DNA of 64,000 nt, from assembly GCA_026261815.1 (NCBI GenBank), contig JAMPIT010000258.1, positions 9,725,501-9,789,500 on the forward strand, in the 5' to 3' direction. Positions 1 to 14,400 of the stretch are shown here, piece after piece. Position numbers and translations under genes: made by a program. Source of the stretch: Monarcha castaneiventris obscurior (taxonomy: Eukaryota; Chordata; Aves; Passeriformes; Monarchidae). Below the pieces are notes generated by a model. It had not been told where the DNA came from. It searched no databases and saw nothing but the letters and a program-made list of their open reading frames with translations. Position 1 is the stretch's first letter. Each line of letters starts with the position of its first letter.

Positions 1-2959
1 CTGCTTGGGGATGAGGTCCTGGCTCACGAACCCAGCCAAAGTTTGTGGTTCCTTTACTGTTCTGTGTTACCAATGCATTTTTAGTCCTTTACATTGTCAT
101 GCTTAGCAGAAGGTTTTTGCAGTGGGCAGGAGGGAAATACCCCTGGGATTTTTGCAGGGAACCATTCATCTAGTTTATTCTAAGAAATCCAGATTTTCTG
201 AGAGCCTTTCCTTTCTCCTGGTCACCAAGATTCCAAATCACTAACTTGCAAGGACACATAAAAGTGATAGCCTCTCTGTTAAAATTAGCTACACTTGGTA
301 TCAGTTGAACTGCAGTTGCATAATATTTTTAGTGCTGATTTATTGCACTTAGTTCGTGGCTCCTGTGAACTCTAACCCGGGTGATTTACTGTGATGTTTC
401 GCACTGCGAAGAATATTGCGAAAGTCATAATGGAAGGAGTCACAATTTGCAATTAGCTGATTGAAGGTGTATGTGGGCTCACATCCTTACAGGGTTTGCA
501 TTCTACTTTAGTTGCAGCAAATATATATCTTCGAGAATGTTTCCATTCATTCAGAATACAATGCCGAATTCCCTGTTGAATAGCTGCAGTGTGGTTCTCC
601 CCAAACAGCATTGTGCTGGCAGTTTCTGGAATTACACAGGAAATGAAGAGCATAGCAGACTTTCCTTTCTCTTGCTAAGACATGCTCCCCAGGAGTTCTT
701 CCAGTAGATCAAGTAAATAGCAGAGATCTATTCCTATTCTCTATGTTTCTGCTTGGAGAAATCTTAATTTTCTCTGGCTTTAAATCCTTCCTTTCTTCAT
801 CAAATTTATGGCACCATTTCCCCAGCTAGAGAAGATGAGATAGAGATTCCTTTTGCAAGCAGTAAAACTGCTTATCCACCTTTCTTGGAGATCTCTTGTA
901 GAACTCTCCTTCCCCAGTCACCAAATACTATATACTCTGTTAAGAATGAAGAGGAGGTGGCTATTCAATCTTGACATGTGAACTGGCAATACAGAATGCT
1001 GTATCTTGCCCAGCTACTCATTTTAAGTATAACTTGCATGTACCTGCATACCTGCATATTGGCCAGCAGCAGCTGTTGGTATTTCTTGGTTGATGATCTT
1101 GAAATTCCTTAACTTTCTAAAAAATGTGTGTGTACGTGTGTGTGGGTATTCATAATCAGGTTGGTGAAAGCTCAAGAGTTTAAAAAATCTGGGTCAGTCA
1201 GTACAGGAAGATTTTAAAAAGGAGTAACTTAGGTCCTTCAGACAGAAAAATTTGGCTGATGGACTTTAATTAAACTCCTAGGGTTGGAAGCAAACCAGTA
1301 AGAAAGCAGGGGAATTTAAGTTAAAGCTCAACTTTCTAGTTTTTTTGCATGTAAATCATCCAGCAGCTGGTGATATTTACAAGAGCACAAGAGACTGTCT
1401 TCTAGTATTCCCTTTGATTTTATTTTTCCCCCCTTTGCTTTATTAGTCCCAAAGTGTAGCATTAAATATAATTTCAGAAGCCATGCATGTCCTTAACTTC
1501 TCTGTCCCACCTCTATGGTACATGTGTTCATATATGTATACATATATGTGCAATATATAACTTTGTTCACTGTGATGCATTGGTATAGCATTTGTAGAAC
1601 TAAGTATATTTTTTGGTTGGTTTTCTTCCCCAAAATGAGCTACATCATTTCTGAAAATACCTCTGAAATTCCCACTTCTGTAACTTTGAGCCTTAGCCAG
1701 GTAGAATAGTAATAACAGAATCATGACCAGTGGTGCCATAAATTTCAACTAAAGTATCGGGCATGAAGTCTGATTTCTGTTTGTACTGTTGTTAGAGATA
1801 TTTATGCAGGGCTGGTCTTTCAGCAAGTGTGATTATTTTCAGAGAGGCCCTCTCTCCATTCCTGCTTTAGAATGTGCTGAGGATGTGTGTGGGGAACGGC
1901 ACCTGACAAACAGCAGCCAGACAGAAGGAATAAAATCCCTTGGGAATGAGACTTCTTTTTATGGCCATTTTTCACTTCTAAGGCCACTTGAAAAATATTG
2001 TTCTTCAGGTAGATCTTGTTCCTAGATCCCTTGGTTAGCATTTGGGTGCCTGCCATTTTCCCAGACCAAGGAACTACTGAGGACTTAAGCTTTTCCAGTA
2101 GGAAAGTATGCAACTGCATACTTTGCAGTACCAGACGCTATTGAAAGAATAATGGACCCTTCCCACATTCAACTCCATTCTTCTTGCACACACTCCCAGA
2201 CCTCTGGAGCCACTGTGCTAGCAAATGATTACATTCTGTTTTTCTTCCGTAACTCTTCCTAAACAAAATGTTAATTGAGGCATTGATTTATACAATTCAA
2301 ATTCCTATGTTAAGTCAGCATACTTAAAAGTAGCCTCTGGCTATTGAGGGGATAGATCAGTGAGACAAATTGATGCTTGCTGGTGTGTTTTTCTATATCT
2401 TATCCTTTGAGAAAATAGTATGTATTTCAGATTTAAGGAATATATCCTTTGCATGTGTTTGTTTTAGATGTACCCCATTGTAGTGTAGCTTTAGAACACA
2501 GGATTCTATGTGTTTTCTAATTTAGGTTATTATATGAAGGAAACATACTGGAAGAAAACAGACTTTAGCATTGTTTTTTTGTATGCCTTTGATATTTGTT
2601 TGAAAAAAAGTGTTACAATAGTAGGGATATTATGTAGATTCCAAGCCTTCATATGTAATAGGGGTAACCTCATGCCGGGAGGTAAAAAATGACTTCTGTC
2701 CTAGGTAACTGTTGAATTAAAGGGTTTGCAGAAAAATTGTCTGACATTACTTCTTCCTAATCTGTTCTTCTCTTTGAAAAAATAGAAGTATTAATCTGTT
2801 TGTTGTAGAGAACCATTAAAATAAGCAACCTTTGTGTTTACATAGGAAGAGTTCTTTAGGAGATCTGATGCTGGAAGGGATAAACTTCAAATGAATTGGT
2901 GTGTTATCACCTGTTTGCATTAAGAATGCCTTGTAATTAATACACAAAGAGATCTCACC

Positions 2960-3075
2960 TCTCTACTTGGCTTTGTGGCCTTGAGAAATCCACTTCATGT
3001 CTCATACTTTCTTTGCTTTTTAAAATGAATGCAATATTACTTTACTGTCTCATAGGGGCATAACTCATGAACATT
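2960..3075 (+). repeat. MIR-like SINE remnant
   Basis: TTTGTGGCCTTGAGAAATCC (2974-2993) followed by a degenerate CTCATACTTTC and TTTAAAATGAATGCAATATT, then TACTGTCTCATAGGGGCATA, parallels the MIR order 'gtgaccttgggcaagtc ... cctcagtttc ... taaaatggggataata ... ctcatagggt'. It is old and diverged; borders are approximate. Confidence 0.5.
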
Positions 3076-6000
3076 TATGTCAGTAGTGTAAATGTAAAAT
3101 GCTGCTCTGAGTACAGGGTATTAACTGTTGGCTTTCCCACACTTTGAGTCTGAATAGTACTTGTTAAAATGACCTGCAGGACACAGCTGATCTAATGCTG
3201 TAGCATGAGCTACAGGTCACGTTTGAACCCAGCTTTTCAGTTTCAGCACTTGCATTTCTGCATGTCAGACGCCTGTAGTATTTATTATTGTGTAGTGCAT
3301 TGTGTGTTAGGTATTGTGTGTTATGCACTGCTATTCTTACCACTCCACTGTCTCTAATTCACTTTCAACGTACTAATTCTCTTTTTTTTTTGTACAAAGG
3401 CACTGGGCATGCAGTGAAAAATGAAATATATTTTCTTTTGCATTAACAACCACTCCTCTTGGGTGGGCAGGAATTTGTAGATGGGTGACTCCTTGCATGC
3501 ATACGAACTGGTTTTACAAATGCTGGCTTGAGTCTGGCAGGGCCGAGCGATGCCCCTGAGCTGACAGCCAGGTGCTGCCGGGGCCGGGCGGCAGCGGCAC
3601 CGCTGGGCGGGCGGAGCAGCCCCGGGGCTTGTGCATCCTGTGAAAGCATCACAAGGACTCCTTGGGAGCAGCCAGCCCTGCTGCAGAAACAGTACTGTCA
3701 CCTGGGCCTTGTCAGGTCCTTATTGTTCTGAATAAAGGGGAAAAGGTGATGTTTATGTTTCTTCAATCCTTGCATTTGTTTGCTGCTCTCTGCTTCCAGT
3801 TTGGCCACCTGATGGCAGCTTTTAAATTCTGTGGTGTGAACTGTGGTTTTGTTACCCATATGAACAGCTTTGGTCAGCACTTTCAGGATCCAGCAGAATA
3901 CAAATATCAAACAAGAGTATAATCTTCTATAATTCTTCTAATAGTTTATTTTCACAGTAGAAAAGTAATTCCCTTTAGAAGGTGATTCCAAAGACTAACT
4001 GCTTTCATTTCTCCTAAACATTTTAAAAATGTGACAGCTATTTTTGCAAGCAATCTGTTGTAAAACACCTTCCAAGTTGATTTGGGCAGCTGTGTATGAT
4101 CTGCTTCTTCACTTTTTTAATGACAGTTTTATCCTTAAACAGAAAGAGTGAATTTTTTCTGAATGACAGATTATGGTAATAAAACAAAGTGATACTGCCC
4201 TAATAAATAGTGGCCTCATAAAGGTTATGTGCATAAAGTTATAATGAACCTGTAGATCAAGAATGCCACGAACAGCAGAAATGCCAGACTCCAGAGCTGA
4301 AATAACCTTGCAGTTCAGTGGCCTGCTGCAAAGTCTGTCACTTTACCTGCTCCTTTATTTCTGTGTTTTGAAATTCTAACTGATTCACCATCTTGGAGGC
4401 AGTGGATGAAAACATATGAACTTGTCCATATGAGAAAGGTGTCTAGTACTGAGTATGAGTGATAAAACGACCATTGCAAATTGCAGCACAATAATTTAAA
4501 AGTTCATTTTACTTTGACACTCTGTGCTTTGACTTCTTAATTTTCCTACATGAAAACATGTTGTGTTCACAGTGGAAGTGACTCACAAGTTCCAGTCAAG
4601 ACTTCTGGAAGGCTTCAGTCTGCTACCTGCCATATGCCTGTATATCTACTGCTGATTTCACTGCTCTTCCAATGGCAATAAAAAAATTGGCCATGAATGT
4701 TAATTCATGTCTCAGTGGAAATATCCAGAGTCTTAGGAATCCTAGGATACGGCTGTTTCCTAAGTTGTAGATACTCTGACATGTGAATGTTTTTATCATT
4801 GGGCAGTGCCTGAAAAGTTATTGTATGGTGAAGAGGTGAAAGCTGAACCACATTGTTCAGCATCCAAAGGCTTGAAATGAGCCGGGGTTTTGGGAAGGTG
4901 ATGTGAGGCCACCACCAGCTGTGGGCTGTGCACACAGAATAGTTAAGGAGAACTGCAGTGTACACAAGGGAAAGAAGTTGTGGCTGTGTCTTTGCAAAGG
5001 CTGATCTGACTTCCGTGTGTAAGTTTGCTTGTCAGAATTGTTGATCCCTGCTTCCTGGGTGGAGCATGCGTAGGGAGAATTAGATGAGGTTACAAAGAGC
5101 AGAAACATTGATGAGCTTCAGAAGTATTTGTTCAAGGTAGGCACTGATGTGAACTTGTATGTTGTCTCTAAAAGTGAGTAATATCTTATTTACACTCACA
5201 GTTGAATGTTCATTCCCAAAATTCTAGGATGTTTTGGCTTTTAAATCTAGCATAAGGAAGGACAAGCAAAGTCTGTACTCATGGGGATCAAAATGCAATG
5301 GGGGGAAAAAGTGTATGAGAGCCCATTCTTAGTAGTCCTGTTTGTTACTTGAAGCAAAAATGTCACCCTCCCTGCCACTGTTTGTGTCCTGAAGAGAAGC
5401 CATTGTTCACATCTCTGAGGAGCTCATGTCATCATCCTCTTGAAAAGTAAGACCCAAAATTGAGATTAACAGTTACCAAAAAGCAAGAAGCCAGTGTTCT
5501 GCTGTTACTTGATCATAGTGGGCTTATTTTCTAAGCTAAGATTTTGACCACTTAGGGGTTTTTCGGATTCTGAGTCCTGTTCATTAATGTAGTTATTTCG
5601 TTGCTGAATGACAGCATGTTTTTGTGCACTGCTGTCAGTTCTAGCATTGTTTCAAAATGAGAGGTGATTCTCATTGCCAGACTTAGAACTGTAGTATGGT
5701 TTATACTTCCAGAAATTCCTTCATGGCTTCAGTTTGTGTTTGATTTTTGGCTGGTTTGCAAAAAATATATGATCTAATCGATCCAGTCATGTTTTTAATT
5801 GAAAACATACATAGTTTGTGTATATTAAAAAGGGATCATTTGCATGTAGGGAAGAGTCCATGAAAGTGTGTTTGAGAATTCCTACTTGAATCTGGCATAG
5901 AAAAAGTTTAAGCAATTATTCTGTGTGTGTCCACTGTGTATTTTTTTTTCTTTTTTTATCAGTGTACGTCAGAGGTCTGAACACAAATAAAGCATGCTAT

Positions 6001-8115
6001 GTAGACTAATTAAATCAATGCCTCTGTGGAAGCAATTTAGTTTCTGGAATTGCTCTTCTAAATCTGAGATGTAAACAAAAACCTAGTTATTTTTATATCG
6101 TTTCCCTTTGCCTCATGTACGTGATTCTGGAAGTTGGAGAGTTATTTGTTTATGCCTCTTTTTACAGCAGAATATTTGCGTGGCTGAATTTTTATTGAAG
6201 CAAAATTCCTGGTTTCCTTAAAGCTGAGCAAGACTACTGTATAGTGGGAACACACATTAATTTGAGTTGCTGTGAAAGGCTGTTCACATTAAAGCTGTCA
6301 AGGCAGCAAATTGTCCTCAAGTGTTTTTTCATTAAGAGTTGTTTGCTGCTTTTGTAGAAACAGCTGCTTCAGCCTCAGAAAGTAAATGGGGAGCTTTTCA
6401 GAAAGAAGGGTGTGCAAAGAACAGTGTGCAAAGGCTCTTACTGTCCCTCCTTCTCTTTCTCTACCTACCTAGGGATGATCCAGGTACCATTGCATTTTGT
6501 TCTGTCTCCAGAGACTCCTTTTTTTTTCTGAGATTGGCTTCAGTTTGTTGTTTCTTGGTTGTTGTAGTTTCCTCACAGATTATGAGCTCATTGTGCTGGT
6601 TTCTTTAAAATGTAGAACACGAAGATATTATCTGTCCTAAAAATATAGAATGTAAAGGACTGTACACTTAAAGATTATGGTCCATGCTCCCATTAAATGT
6701 GCAATTCCAGCTCTTCAGAATAAAGCTATTTTCTAGTGAAGTCAAATATAATAAAATCTATTTATGAGGAGTGCAGCTTCTGTGGTGTGAAGTCAGACCC
6801 ACCTCTTCTGTTGCAGTGCTAAAACTCCCTTTTATTTTTACTAACAAATTATTTTGAGAGCAGAGCCCAGAAGCATGGAATTTTTAGAAGTAAACTGGTC
6901 TTTTAAGGCTTCCTGTTCATTTTTGTTGTGCTTATTGCTTCTTACCTCTCTCTGTGTTTACTTTTTTTTAACTGTCTCTGCAAAAGCAGCCATTGTAGAC
7001 TTGGGTGTTTTTTATATTCCTAACATGGTCTAGAGGGTTAGCACAGGTCTTTATAGTTACAGATTGGTTCTAATACATTTTTTTCTTTATAAACTAAGGG
7101 CAGGACTGTACACGAAATCTCTGTTATTGTATTTGTGCTTTGTACTCATGCACTTGTTGACTGTTTTACAAGCCAGTAACGTAGTAGCCACAGGCTAGGA
7201 AGCTTGCCCAGAAATCTGGCATATTTAATTAGTGCTAGTAAACAAGCAGAGTTTCAAATTTAATTTTTCCTTCTTTAATTCCTATAAACCTCAAGCCATT
7301 TAAAACTCAATTTTGACACTAGTTTCGTTTATGCAGTTGGATAATACTGAAACAGTCTACAACCACAGACAGAATGGTCCCAGTCTTTTCCAAGCAAGAA
7401 GGGAATAGAAGTTGTTTTGTTTTAAGAGTGTCTGAGGTTGATGTAAAATTGTAAATGATAATCTTCAAGTCATCCCCCATCTCTTTTATTTTTCTTTCTG
7501 TTAGGCTAAATGTTTCAAAATGAGGAAGTTGTCCTACCATGAGTTTAGCCTTGCAAAGGACAAGGATTGGATTTGTTGCCACTGGTTTTTGTACAGGGAG
7601 CTCTTCTAAGAGCAAATGATGGATCATCTGAGCTCTGGTACTTGCCATGGCCAGTTTTTTGCTGCTGCGTTGCGAGGTTTAACTCACTGCCCCAGGTGGT
7701 ATAAACAACAGAGGGTTCAGTTGCTGTCTTCTCACTTGCTTTTCAGTACCAGCTTGTGATCTGTGCTGAAAATGGTTCTCTTCTGCTGCTTTCACTATGA
7801 GGGACTGCTGAAGTCTAGATTAATGACATTTCTCCTGTCTATTTAATTGCTGAAACCACTCTGTCTCTGGACAAGTAATGTGCTGGGTGTCATAGCAATA
7901 AAATATGTAGTAATTTTGGCCAAAAACTGGACTTTATAACTGTAGCTAAAAATTTTTAAAATTAATATTGAAATTGTGAAAATGCACAGATGAACAGAGT
8001 TTTATTAGCTGTCCAGACAGCTTTTCCTTCAAGAATGTGTTTTGGGGTTTTTTTTGTTATTTGTTTGGGGTTTTTTGCCTACTTATTTATAAAGGCAGCT
8101 TCCACTTTAGCATGT

Positions 8116-8164
8116 GCTGAAGTGAGAAACTTCACTCTAGTGTGTGTGAAGTTTCTCAGTCAGC
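8116..8164. repeat. Inverted repeat forming a compact hairpin
   Basis: The arm TGAGAAACTTCAC at 8123-8135 is the exact reverse complement of 8146-8158, with a 10-base loop. Outside a small bulge (AG against G), GCTGA at 8116-8120 pairs with TCAGC at 8160-8164. In total 18 base pairs in 49 bases. It matches no repeat that I recognise. Confidence 0.85.
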
Positions 8165-11100
8165 AGTAACTGTTTCAGAGAAGGAAGGAAACCTGCTCAA
8201 AGTACCATCTCACTGCATTGAATTCACCAGGATTTTCTTCTGCAGTATTCTAATTGCTGTATGATCAGTGTTCCAAAGGAGTAAAATTCTTCCGGCTCAA
8301 CCTTAAGCTTTTATTCAGGTGCTACTAATGGCTGAAAGGTGAGAGGGATATTTGGAAATCCAGCTCTGTCCTTAGTGCAGTGTACATTTTCATTCAGCTG
8401 GGCACAATGCTATAGAGCTCCAACTTTAGCATCTTCCTGAAAGTGCTTTAGTTGTAAGTTCAGTTTCTTGTAGTAATAAGAAGCAGCAACTTCTGTTATA
8501 GCCATTAACAAGTCTGGAAATTTTAAATCATGAGTAATCTGGTCTAACCAGAAACTAATCCAGTGTGGTTGTAACCACTGTAATTACTTGTTTAAAAAAT
8601 GCAAATTTTGACTTTGGGTGGATGTAAAGGTCGTCTTGTGGTAATGATAGTTTTCTATGTCTAGTCTTTTTCCCTTCTTTTTCCCTCTGATACTTATATT
8701 CATCATTCCATGGTGTTTCTGATGGTATTTTGTGAAATGCCAGTCAGCTATTAAAAGAATTAATCATGAAGTTCTTCTGGGCTGAAAAGATGAGTGATGT
8801 CTGTCAGTGGCTTCAGTCTGACTTCAGTTCTTTGGCTTTTAATTCTGCTGTCACTCTGCAAAAAGAATGTTACAGTTGCTGATTTTAAGACATTCTTTTA
8901 ATGAAGTTCTTGTTTGATACTGTCAAAACATTAGTGATAAGTAGTATAGGTTCTTTTAAACTAGAAAAGAGTGTAAGTATATCTGTATTTCTTGTGTGAT
9001 GTTCCTATCACCTGCGGTATTTTTTTACTGCAGAACTGGGCTGTACTCTTAAGTTGCTGATGTCCCAAGCTCTCACTGTCCTGAAATCTCATGGTTCAAG
9101 GTTGCTGCTACCTTAAATCCAAGCTGGCCTGTCTCTGAGGATGTATCTGAATACACAGGCTGAGTCATGACTTCAGTGTAACTAAGTCAGGAAACCCCTC
9201 TGTTTTCCTGTAGGGAGGCAGGATTCGTGAAGTCTGAGTGCTGATTCCTTAGCAGAATTTCTCTAACATGTATTTTTCTTTTGTGTACCCTTTCAGCACT
9301 GCCGAGATGTGGAGCAGCCTGTGTCCTGGCAGTCACAGCCAGGCTCCCTCCACAGTGGCAGCAGAGCCAAATTCTGTGCCCACTTTAATTTCTGAGATAA
9401 TGCTGTTTTCATTACCTTATAAAATATTTGACACTTGCAGTTGTTGGGATCTTGTCAGTATGAAGAGTGGTTACTGTGTCAAGTGCTAAAGTGTCCAGGT
9501 TCCAGTGGAATTGAGATGTGAGTAGATATGGTAGTAAAAGCTTATTGTGAATCAAAGCTGAGGCAGAAGCAGTAGTTGCCAGGGGAAAATCAAAAAAACC
9601 CCACAGGTCAAAGCATCAGCTAAGGAAGCTACAGACCCTCAAGGAGAAGGAATAAAGTATAATTCACTTACAGTAAATGAAGGAAATGAGCATTGCCAGG
9701 TTTATGGCAGAAGGGCTGCATTTACATGGGCTGGATTTGAGTAGATTTTGGTAATTTAAACCATAACACTTAAATTTTTCCCATCTTTGGACTCAAGGCT
9801 CATGTCTTCTTTCTTTCTAGACTGTAAGTCTTGGTGGGAGCCACATGCTGCTTTGTCTAACAAGTAGTCTTTCTTCTCCACTTCTCTTCTTCCTTCTAAC
9901 CCTAATGACCTGCTATCAGGCTCTTGTCAGGTTGTTCTTCAGTCTGGTGAAATTTAACTGTTTTGAATGCAAGTATCTCCTACAGAAGAACTCACAAACG
10001 TGCACCTTCCATCACGAAGAGCCCATTTGCTTGTCAGGCAAAGATCCTAGCAAAGGGAAGTGAGTGATCAGCTATTGCCTGTGCATAGTGACAGGTTTAA
10101 AGAGAGATTTTTAATTTTAATAAACTGGTGGTGCAGAAGTAGGTGATTCTCATGAGGTACCTGGACAGCAACTCACAATGGGAAACCCAAGGATATGTGT
10201 GACAGCTTCAATTTGTTATGCTCCTGTGCTCTGTGAAATACAAGGGAAACATTTATGCTTATTTCAGCTTTGTAGGGGTTTTTTTGCTTATGCTTTTACT
10301 TGCAATTTAAGGTTGGAGGAGGAAGAATTTCTTTTTGCCGATGTATTGTAGTAGCCCAAAGGTATGCCCTTACCTTAAATTCCCAAATTTTGCAGATCAT
10401 ATATTCTAAGTAGGACCCACCTCACCTGGAAGGTGCAGAAGGTCTTTAGAGCCTTGTTAAGCAAGGCTCGTGCTGCCAAGTACAGTTTTGTTTGCCTTTG
10501 AGTCCAGGCCAGTGGCATGAAGAAATTGTGTCAGCCTTGCTATGTTTAAGCTATATATTGCTAGTGACCTGCAGCTTTGACCTACTATTCAGTTTCACTG
10601 TTTCCCATGCATTTACTGTAATGATTTGATTTAAAAAAATATATCATATGTCTGCTGCACAGCCCTTTGGGAACTGATGTAGGAGGGATCAGCAGGAGCT
10701 GCTGTTCTTCAGTAGCCTCTATACAATCCTCCAGCTTCAGTTCTTTTCTTGAAACTTGTTCCTCTGATGTGTTGTCATCCTTTCAGCCCTGGTGATTTTA
10801 GGGAACAATTATTTACTAAGGTGAATTTCCATGAAGTAGGAAGCAAAATGAGCTGAAAATTGGAAATGATTAGGGTTGCCAGGTGCAGACTTTTAGTTCT
10901 TTCTCCTTCTTCAGCAAAGAAAGCATTTCCCAAAGCTCGATTAAATCTCTTAAATCACAGTTTAGCCCAGCATAAGAAAAATAAGCTCAAACACCAGATC
11001 TGAACTAAGTGACTAAGCCATGTCCCGTTGTGTTGGAATTGAATTGGTTATAGCACACAATAATCTACTTTATTGTCATCCTGGCCTTAACTGTAGCATA

Positions 11101-11406
11101 AGATGATTACATTGAATGTGTATAATAATAAGGCTTACACTTTGTATATAGCCCTTTAAATATTTTGGCAGACCATAGAAAGAACCTTTACGTGCAAGGC
11201 TTGATTAATCCTTTTCCTCTGTGTATAGAACAAGTAGCTGCCAGAGCTCAAGGGTAAAACCTATTAATAATGTCTCTGGCAGTCCCCGCCCTCCTTCACA
11301 GTGTATTCTCTTCTGTTCACACCAAACTCCAGGCTTATTATCATTTTGGTCTCTCTCTTTTGCTTTCCCAGTTTCTACATAGCAATCAGGGTATTCTAGC
11401 AGAATA

Positions 11407-11436
11407 GTATCTAGTATAAAAGTGTCTAGTATAAAA
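11407..11436. repeat. 15-bp tandem duplication
   Basis: Two 15-base units, GTATCTAGTATAAAA and GTGTCTAGTATAAAA, adjacent and differing at one base. Confidence 0.9.
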
Positions 11437-14400
11437 TATTTGCATGAACTCTGTTTTTCCAGTGACAGGGAAAGAGAAAAGGGGTGGTAGCGTTGTGGGC
11501 AGCCTGGCCCCTGTGTTATTTCCTACAGCTGTTCACACTCAGTATGGTGGAGAAGACCCTTAGAACCAAGTTTAGGGAAGTGCTCTCACAGGCAGCTGTG
11601 TCTGGTGTGCTCCCAGGGGGATGCACGTGCACCCAGCGACGTGGCTGTGCACCCTTGGGGAGCACTCCTCGGATTGGGGTGAGTGAGGAATTCCTGTTGT
11701 TCTCCTTTTCATATGGGGAAGCTGAAGCAGGATGAAGAAAAACATTTCTTCTAGGTTCATGTGATAAGGTGGCTGTGCAGCCATTGGCACCCTTGCTCTT
11801 CAGCATCAAAGTCAAAAGACATGTTAATGTTAAAACACAGTGTTCTTGCCAAGAAAATGACTCTTTCTACAGGGAGGTCACACTGGCTTATTGTAAACCA
11901 TTACTGACCTTGAGCAAATATTAATCCTGAGTTCTGACTGCTAACCTATACTCTTTATACTAGAGAAAATGATTTAATCTTTGGCTTTCAATGAAAGTTG
12001 GTTCCTTTACCAAAAAGTTTTCAGCATGTTTTTGTCAGAAGTAGGTTCAGAGTTTGTATTATAGTCTCATGGGTATATTAATAACATAGTACAACAAAGA
12101 AAAATGGCATGTGGTGAAGGTTTTAAGTGAAAAATATTTATTATTCAGAAGGCTTTTGAGCAACTTAGGTCACTAGATCAATAAAACATTTTCATTTGGA
12201 AAGTACTTCCCATGCCTGGTGCAGTGTCTCTTTAGCAGCAGCAGCTGTGAGGACGGATGGTGGGTAGTTGTTACCAGAACTGCAGTGGCCTGTCCTCCCT
12301 TGCCAGATCCTCAAGGGACCAAAGCACATCCTGCTCTCCTGTCTTTTTAAATAAAGTCGTTACAAAACTGGAGGAAGGGGGGAACAGTGAGAGGGTGCCT
12401 CTGAGCAGGGAAACGGAGGTCGGGGTCAAGCGGGGCTCATGGCACGTGTTGGGAGACACCTCCTAGTAGTCTATGCTGCCTTGAACTCTTGGGGTCCCAT
12501 TTCCGAGGTGTTCCTCAGCCAGAACTGAAGCAGTTCCACCCGAGAAGCAGCATCCACCGATTCCCGTCTGCCCACGCTCCTCTGCAGCGGCGATCGAGGG
12601 GCGCGGGGGGGCCCGGCCGGCGCCGCCACCGCGGCTCTGCAGCCCAGAGGTGGCAGCATTTCACCGGTGGGCAAAGGAGCCCCGGCACACAGTGGGGACA
12701 TTCATTTGGCTAAGTGCTTTGGGATCTTTTTGGCCAAAAGCACTGTGTAAAAAAAAAAAAAAATTAAGGTCATAAGGTGTCTGGGATTTTTGAAGAGCCA
12801 GTGTAACAGTGGTCTTTTATTATTAGTGAGTTTACAGCCAAGAGCTGTCCCGTAAATGAGCAATGCGATTTAGGGATTATTTTTTTTTCCTTTAAAAGCA
12901 GGAATGCTTGAGACATTAAAGGTGGTCTGTCAGCTTTTGCTGTGAGACTTCTCTTCATGTTGATCTGTACGCTGGCTTTGTATCAACACGAGGGCACCAG
13001 GTTCTTGCAGACAGGCAGGGGTCAGCACTGTGTTTGAACTGGACCGCACGCTGCTTCATGCGAGAGCACGGTTCATGGTATGGGGGATAGGAAGAATGTC
13101 ATAGAGTGTTTGGCTGTATAGACTGTGCTACATGCCATTAGTTAGAAAAGATGCAAGTGTGGAATGCATAGTTTGCACTTAGCGTGCTGTTATTTATTTA
13201 CTTTGGAAGGACAGGGAGGAAGATGAACTAATACCCCATCAGCCCACAATGGATGTAATTCAGGCATCAGTTTAGGAGCCAGGTTAATAGCAGGTATGAT
13301 TAGATTTTTATTGTGTCATTGCTTGGATTAGTGTTAGAGTACGGACAGCCTCAGGTCCTTGAGCTTATTTAAAGACCTTCATATTTTCCGTCAACAGCTG
13401 TATGAAGTTAAAGGGAAAGAGGCCATGGGATTTCTCTTTCTCAGCTAGTTTATTTGTGAGGTGGTGAGGTTAATGTGGCAATATCCCATGCTTAGTAGAG
13501 AGGCTTTTTGGCTTTAAGCATTGTGTGTGCTCCCTTCAGATTTATGCTTTTGACCCCAGCCTGGCATTATCACACTGTCAGTGGGAGTATGGAGCTGGTT
13601 GGAACCTCCAGCTCTTGGTGGTAATCTCTCGTAATTAGTTTACAGTTGAAACAATTGTCCGACTTTTTGCCTTTAAACAAGGGAAGTTTGCTCTATCGGT
13701 GGTTGATTTCCCTGAGGGAGGAAATCCTGAGGGGGGTTATCAGGGAAAGAAAAGCTCTGGGCTCCACTTTCAAAGCAATGCCATGTATGAAGCATGCATC
13801 AATCCTGTTAGTACTGCTTATTATTTCACAATGGCGTGTCAGGAATTACAGGCACAGACCTTTCTAAGGACTCTTGCAGACCTTTATGCACTCTCATCCT
13901 GAGTCAGGATTTTGTGGAATTATGTGCTAATAAAAGCTAATTTTACACATTAAATTGCATTCTTTGAAATTGCTCTTTTAATTGCTGATCTTTTCCCTGA
14001 CTTCTCCACAGAACTCTTCTAGCCTTCTCATTGTCGACTTTCTGCCAGGGAGCCCTCCGTGCCTCATCATTAGGACTAAAATCTGCCATCAGTTAACACA
14101 CAGAGCTTATAACTGGGAGCAGCCCCCTCCCTTGCATGGGAGCACAGACAGTAATAGACACTATAGTGGCAGCACCAAAGGGAGTTTTACCATGTATTTT
14201 AATGACTTGTGCTTGATTACATTTGCTAGATTGAACTGAAGTTCATTTAGTAATTGGTATGATTCTTACAGGGTACACATTTGACATTCCTCCCTCATTA
14301 AAGAGCTCCAACAATGGCTGTTGCAACTTTCATCTCAAGGGTGACCCTCTCAGATACATATCCAGTCTTTTTCTTTTGATAAACCACCCAACCCGGCATT

